A stretch of DNA of 64,000 nucleotides from Spirodela intermedia (Eukaryota; Streptophyta; Magnoliopsida; Alismatales; Araceae), in NCBI GenBank assembly GCA_902729315.2, contig LR746272.1:2390035-2454034 (forward strand). The letters run 5' to 3'. A program made the translations under genes and the position numbers. Under the pieces are notes generated by a model. It was not told where the DNA came from and did not search any database. It was given only the letters and a program-made list of their open reading frames with translations. Positions 58,601 through 64,000 of this stretch are shown here, piece after piece (positions within the stretch are counted from its first letter, which is position 1; each line of letters opens with the position of its first letter).

Positions 58601-59840
58601 GTGTTTGTACCTATTAGTGTTTTTTTGGACTTTAGATCTTTCATTTTGAATATTAAGTAGTTCTCTAGTATATTTTTCTTCAGATATTAAAATTTCATTC
58701 TGCAACTATTTGATTAACGATCTAAGAAATAAATTCAGTTAAGTCATCATACTAATTTTGAATTCGTTTTTCATCAATGTTGAAAATTCATTACATAATG
58801 ATTCATCACTTAAACCAAAGATAATATTATTAATGTATATTTGAACAATCAAAATATATTTTTATCTACTTCTAATGAACATTGAAGTTTCTACACTTCT
58901 TCTTTGATTAGTATGTTTAGAAAAACACTTTTAACATCTAATTCATTTTAAAATTATTGGCACATGCAACTAATAAAATGATTCTACTTGCATCAAGTCT
59001 AGTAAGAGAGACATAAGTTTTTTCATAATCTATTCCTTTTTTCTGAACATATCCCTAAACAAGAAATCTGATTATATTTTAATGTTCAAGTTTTGAAACT
59101 AAATGCTATACATCATTCCTCTCAAATTATTCAAATTCATCTTATATAGCACTTATTCCATCACAATCTATGAGACCAACATTAATATTTTATGATTCAA
59201 TTTGAGAGGTGAATTTCATGTAAGTTTGCTCCTTTAATTTATGATCTAGTTCTAACTCTATCAATTAAATCTTCAATGGCACTGTCCGTTAGATGTCTCT
59301 TAGTATATCTCTATGTTCTAGATTAATGTTCATGATCAGTGTTCGATTTTAAGTAAAGTAATTCTTCTTGTCCTTCTTTAGTTTCTTTATTATGTATGAA
59401 ATTTATGTTGACACAATCACTTTAATATATTCTAAGAGTTTAATATGAATCCATTCTTTAACCACCAGAGTTTAAAATGTTCTCTCATCACTTTACTAAT
59501 CAGCTTTTTCTAACTCTTCTTTACCATTGTTGGGAATAAAACATTTACATCTGAATGGTTTGAAATAGCTAATGTTCTTCAACTTTGATCCAATCTAAAC
59601 TCTATTTATAACATAACATACCATGTTAATACTCTCAACTCATAAGTGTTTAGATATATCACTATTTTGCCAACAAGCTTTTAGATAGATCAATTAAGGT
59701 CATATTTTTCTTCTCAATGACTCCATTTAGTTAAGGAGTTTTAGGTACTGAAAATTTGTGTGTAGTTCCTAATTCATCAAAGAATTTTTAAAATAAAGTA
59801 ATTTAAAATTCACCTTTGTGATCACTTTTTCTTCTTAAAT
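55605..59840 (-). pseudogene. SIRE/Maximus-like Ty1/copia relic, right arm
   Basis: Mirror of 30480-34749 with the same stops and motifs: polypurine tract at 55605-55620, RNase H motifs near 57960-58330, RT motifs near 58750-59055 and integrase remnants near 59690-59730. It is as decayed as the left copy and shares its lesions. The element had therefore already died before the duplication. Confidence 0.78.
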
Positions 59841-62347
59841 GTATATGTAGATCATTTTGTATTTTCTTTGTAAACTTTACAACCTAATTAAAACCTTCAT
59901 TTTTTCTAAGATAAAAATAACACTAGAGCAGGTTCCCCATTAGACATATTGTAGAGTGACTAGTGAACACTAGATGAAATATGGCAAACATTTCATATAT
60001 AAGATAAAATTCAAAATTCAAAGAGAGAATGATGAGCCAATGAGCTACCAAGCGATAAAAGATCAATTTAGAAGCTCTAGAACACCTATTGCCAATATGA
60101 TTTCCACACATTTGAGAGAAAAAATAGGTTATAGTATCAATAATTAAAAAGTCTTATTGAGCTCATCTTTAAACTCCTTGGTTTATAGTCATGGAAGCCT
60201 ATCACCATTGAGAACTGGTGTGAAGCAAAAAGCATGAGCTAAACCCAGGTCACTGGGACTTAGATGCCTAAAGTGAAGAGGCCAGTGGACTAGATCAAGC
60301 AGCATAAATGCACTAATGTTGTGTGCATTCAAGGCAACCATTCTATGAGCCTCTTTTTGCAGACCAAAGCATTATTAGTGAAGGCTGGCCCTGAGTTGCA
60401 CAATATTCATGGTTAGAGATGTTTGCTATGAGCTCCAATGTCATGTTCTTTATAACACCATTGTTTTTTTCATTCAAAGATGTTTGGGGCTCTACATATT
60501 CAATGTTGAAATTATTCAGGATTTTGTTCATGTTGACATGGAAAGTCAACCATCACGACTACACAAATATTTTGTGACATCATGAAGTACATGAATAGTT
60601 ACATATATGGTTATATCACTTGAAACCAGCTATCTATCTTTTTTTACTTTCTACAAAAAAATTAGGTCGGATATATATATATAATTGTGGGTGTTTTTAA
60701 TATTTAGGGTAGGGGAGTCTACACAACTGTTACTAAGAGGTAAAGGAAATAAGAAAATCAATTGCCACTAAGTAATGCATTATAAAACATAAACTGATCT
60801 TTGTTGTTTCTGAGCAACTTATTGGAATGGCTGCAAACAACCAACCCAAAATGATGCGAGATAAAGAGCGAGAATAGATCTCCTTTAAAAAGAGCTACAC
60901 ATTAATCTTTAAAGGTGATTAAAATTAGAATTTTAATGGCTTCATATTTAGATAAATTTATAATTTTAAGAGAATTAAGATCATTAATTACCTATTAGAT
61001 TATCTAATTCAAAGAATCAAACAAGGCTTCTCAACTAGGGTTAAGACCATCAATCTTTCACACACAGGTGGCTATTCTATGAATCTCACAAATCCTAAGA
61101 GCAAAGATTTAAAACTAATGACCAACTTCACAAATAATTTAAAAATCAATACACCTTTGCAATAAAGATTTTTGATATCTTGAAGATTATTTTTGGTTCA
61201 AGTGGTTTGAGATCCACAAGCCTTATTGAGGAATTTTCAATGGGTGATGATTCAAGAAAATGAGTGATTTGGGTTGGGTAGTTAAGGTCTACGAAGTATT
61301 TGGATAATTTAAAAATATAAGAGAGAAAAATGTGTAAATGAGGAATAGTAAAAATAAGAGAATAAAATAATGATGGGAATAAATAATAGTCAAAGAGGCG
61401 ATGAAAGGAGTGGAGGAACCCCCAGTCCAAGGGGCTAATGAAATTCCTTGGATGATGATGAAATTCAAAATTTTATTTTCTTGCTGCCCTTAATTCCTAT
61501 CAAGAGATTATGGAATAGCTGTGCAGTATAAAACTTTGAGAACAAAAATAGATGTTTCCTTGGATGAGAGGCCATCAAGGTATTGGAAATATCGCAAACC
61601 CCACAATTGACAATAACTACATCACCAAGTCTGCATTCAATATGTTTTAATCATCAAAACCTACTCCACCATGGTTGACTAAGGTTAGTTCAACATTTAA
61701 CACTAAATATTTAAGACATTCGACTCTTGCAGGCATGTCAAGGATAAAGATTGGGAGAAGGTTTTAAATCAGGAAATCAATGTTATTGAAAGAGAAATAC
61801 GGATGAGCTATTGGGTGCGCCAGAGATAAAGATATCAGTTCTGTAAAACAAATTCGAAAAAAGTGAGGGTTCTAACGCGTGGATCGATGTATATAAAAGA
61901 TGAAGATGAGGATCGTTGAAAAGAGCCATCACCCTCGCACACACAATCTCCCTCTCAGATCTCATCTTTGTCTCTCTCTCTCTCTCTCTCTCTGCGTCTC
62001 TGTCTCGTTCTATATGAAGAAACAGAGACATGCACATGCAATTATGAGTGTGCGTCTCTTTGTGCGTGAGCGCGTGTCTGGGTGCGTATCCTTCCTCGAC
62101 GTCCGGGCTTCCGGGAAGTGTTGAGAAATTTGTAAGAAGGTAATGAACAAATACAGGCCATCCGCTTTGAAACCCAAGAAACTCGCGGAGGCCCATTCGA
62201 TTATGGTGTTCAAACGCGCACCCTTTAAAGAAGAAAGAGTAAGAATAATCATATGGGAAGACTCGGGCGGGAATCCCCGGATCGTGTCATCGAGCCGTCC
62301 AGCCACCTTGGAGAGCGGAGTCTTCAGGCGCTCGTCTACTTAGCTCC
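59841..62347 (-). other. BIOF downstream region, right arm
   Basis: Mirror of 27980-30470. It contains a (CT)n tract at about 61974-61994 and small open frames also seen in the left arm, with no recognisable product. Confidence 0.45.
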
Positions 62348-64000
62348 TCACAGCCTCGCCACGACTTGATCTGCGGGGCGGTTGAGTCCGGGGATGCATT
62401 CCGAGAGTGCGGCCACGAGCCTTCTCACGTCTTCCGAAGAATGCCCTGTCGTCAGGGTGACCCTCAGCCTGGAAGACGCAAAAATCATCGACTAGGGTCA
62501 GGGGTACTGGAAGACGGCGGGGGAAGGGGGGGCAGTGGCAGGAAGAATGAAGAATGATGGGAGAGGAAGGGAGAGGAAATGAGAACTCACCGGCAGGCGT
62601 CGGGGGCGACAGCCGGCGGCCTGATGGCGATGATGTGGAAGCCACGCTCCAGCATGTGCTTGCTGGCATAGATAGCGGCGTCCTCGGAGCCGACCACCAG
62701 CGAAAGGATGGGGCTGGTTGCGGGGTGCTTCGTCAACGTCGCGAATTCCTGCACTCTGTTCCACAGCGCTTGCCTGCGCCAGACCTCCTTCTTGGCCACC
62801 GTCACAGCAGCTGCAGGGGATCAACGCGCGTAGAGAAAAATTGCGTTAAATATATGACGCAGGGCAGTGGTGACAATCACGCGGTTAAGTCTATCTGACG
62901 AAGAAGAACGGACGACTAGTGGCGGAAGGAATGGACGCTGCGATCAGTACCGTAGGCGCCCGCGATGACGGGTAAGGGGGAAGCTGTCGTGAAAATGTAG
63001 GGACGGCCCGTCACCCGGACCAGGTCCGACCATTTTTGGCTGCAGGCCACGAATCCGCCCAGGCATCCCCCGGCCTTGCTCAGTGTCCCGACGATGACGT
63101 CGATCTGATCTTCGATGCCGTAAACCTCTCCGATACCGCCGCCATTCCTCCCGCACACAAACGCCGTATGCGCCTGTAACGCGGCGAGGGTCAGTCCGGA
63201 TCGGGAGAGGGAGACGGTAAAGAAGACGGCCCCGACGCCCAGAGAACACAAAGCGAATGACTCACTTCGTCGATGACGAATAGGAACCGGTGCTTCTTCC
63301 GGAGTTGCACGAGGTCAAGCATCGGCGCGAAGTCCCCTTCCATGCTGAACAAGCTGCGCCATGCAAAGAAAGGAGGAGGCCTCTTAGCACGGAAGCTTCA
63401 CAGGAGCAGCGAGAAGAAGATGTTGCCGAACGGAGATCGGTCGCCGCTATCAACTCAGTCTGTGTTACCTGTCCGTGATGACCACCTTCCTCTCGAGAGG
63501 GCAGTTTGAGAGGAGCTCGTCTAGATGCTGCATGTCGCTATGCCTGTACACGGAAACGACGGTTTGATGATGCCGCTCCATCATCCGGAGGCCGTCGATT
63601 ATGGATGCGTGGTTCAAGGCATCAGAGAACACGGCGATCTTCTCGTGCGCCGCCGGCCTCCTCGACGCAGCGTTATGAGTGGCGACGCCTCCGAGCGCCG
63701 ACAGGAAGGCAGTGTTTGCTGCGAATCCGGTGGGGGTTACGACGCACGCCTCCTTCTTGTGCATCTCCGCCAGGACATTCTCCAGCCGCCGGTGGTACTC
63801 GGTCTGGCCACTGGCCATAGCTGACGATCGCGGACCCATTCCGAACGCCAGAGCCGCCTGTTCGGTATTTGTGTACAGAATCAGAATCGGTCACCGATTA
63901 CCGCGACGCGCGACGGACATTATTCTACCTCCAACGGGGGCGAGCTCGAAAGCCTACCTTCGCGGACGCCTTGCGGACGGCCGGATGGGTGCTGAGGTTG
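62348..64000 (-). CDS. BIOF: 8-amino-7-oxononanoate (KAPA) synthase, right-arm copy (partial)
   Basis: A second BIOF copy on -, with exons at 63958-64000 (end of exon 1, cut by the window), 63469-63857, 63266-63353, 62951-63173, 62591-62810 and 62348-62468. All splice sites match the left copy. The translated exons 2-6 read the same as the left copy, including the NHASIIDG motif, the GTLSKAGG cofactor lysine and the C-terminal ARL. No lesion is seen. The main difference found is in intron 5, where a C run is shorter by several bases. It faces the left copy (convergent, about 34 kb apart). The start codon and promoter lie beyond the window. Confidence 0.92.

Larger units (their letters stand above)
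53821..64000 (-). repeat. Right arm of the large inverted duplication
   Basis: Reverse-complement partner of 26320-36538, running off the window end inside BIOF exon 1. The flank next to the chromovirus LTR reads TTTACATA then TGATGG here (on -), against TTTACACACC then TAATGG in the left arm. Differences from the left arm are sparse single-base changes and small indels. Confidence 0.95.

Noticed and set aside
53821-64000. The inverted arm as a pure assembly duplicate of 26320-36538
   Set aside because: Scattered substitutions and small indels distinguish the arms, and their LTR junctions differ (nested versus collapsed). A mis-join inside a repeat remains possible and is noted as a test, but a simple duplicated contig does not fit.

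Overview
This window is nuclear plant DNA, probably from a monocot. Two things support that: a six-exon, GC-rich biotin-pathway gene with GT-AG introns, set in AT-rich intergenic DNA, and dense nested LTR retrotransposons of plant-only lineages. I see no prokaryotic, organellar or RNA genes. The only host gene I can support is BIOF (8-amino-7-oxononanoate/KAPA synthase, a pyridoxal-phosphate enzyme of biotin synthesis). It occurs twice: complete on + at 26054-27979, and on - at 62348-64000, where exon 1 is cut by the window end.

Layout. 1-1340: leader, PBS and 3' half of a chromovirus (Ty3/gypsy) LTR, on -. 1341-2978: a solo Athila-type LTR. 2979-3713: chromovirus gag. 3714-14075: a full Athila-type element on -. 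14076-20884: the rest of the chromovirus (gag, pol with chromodomain, 3' LTR), on +. 20885-25200: AT-rich DNA and an old Athila-like LTR. 25201-27979: BIOF upstream region and gene. 27980-36538: gene downstream DNA and a decayed SIRE/Maximus-like Ty1/copia element. 36539-39540: two abutting chromovirus LTRs. 39541-49870: a second full-length Athila, on -. 49871-53820: chromovirus leader and LTR on -, with a solo Athila LTR inside. 53821-64000: a near-identical inverted copy of 26320-36538, including BIOF.

Main reading. The target-site duplications (TSDs) show that the segment 2979-39540 has been inverted by recombination between two oppositely oriented Athila elements. The halves of two separate 5-bp TSDs (ACCAT, and CGCCG/CGTCG) have been exchanged between the LTR at 1341-2978 and the element at 39541-49870. 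Undoing the inversion turns the two BIOF arms from an inverted into a direct tandem duplication, with one chromovirus between the units. That chromovirus has non-matching flanks, as expected if unequal crossing-over between two chromoviruses made the duplication. So retrotransposons may have both duplicated and then inverted a BIOF locus. The BIOF coding exons visible in both copies look identical and open, while the retroelements are broken by stops, frameshifts and small deletions.

Limits: I had no alignments or database searches. Family names rest on protein motifs, PBS sequences and element structure. Identities between copies are judged by eye.
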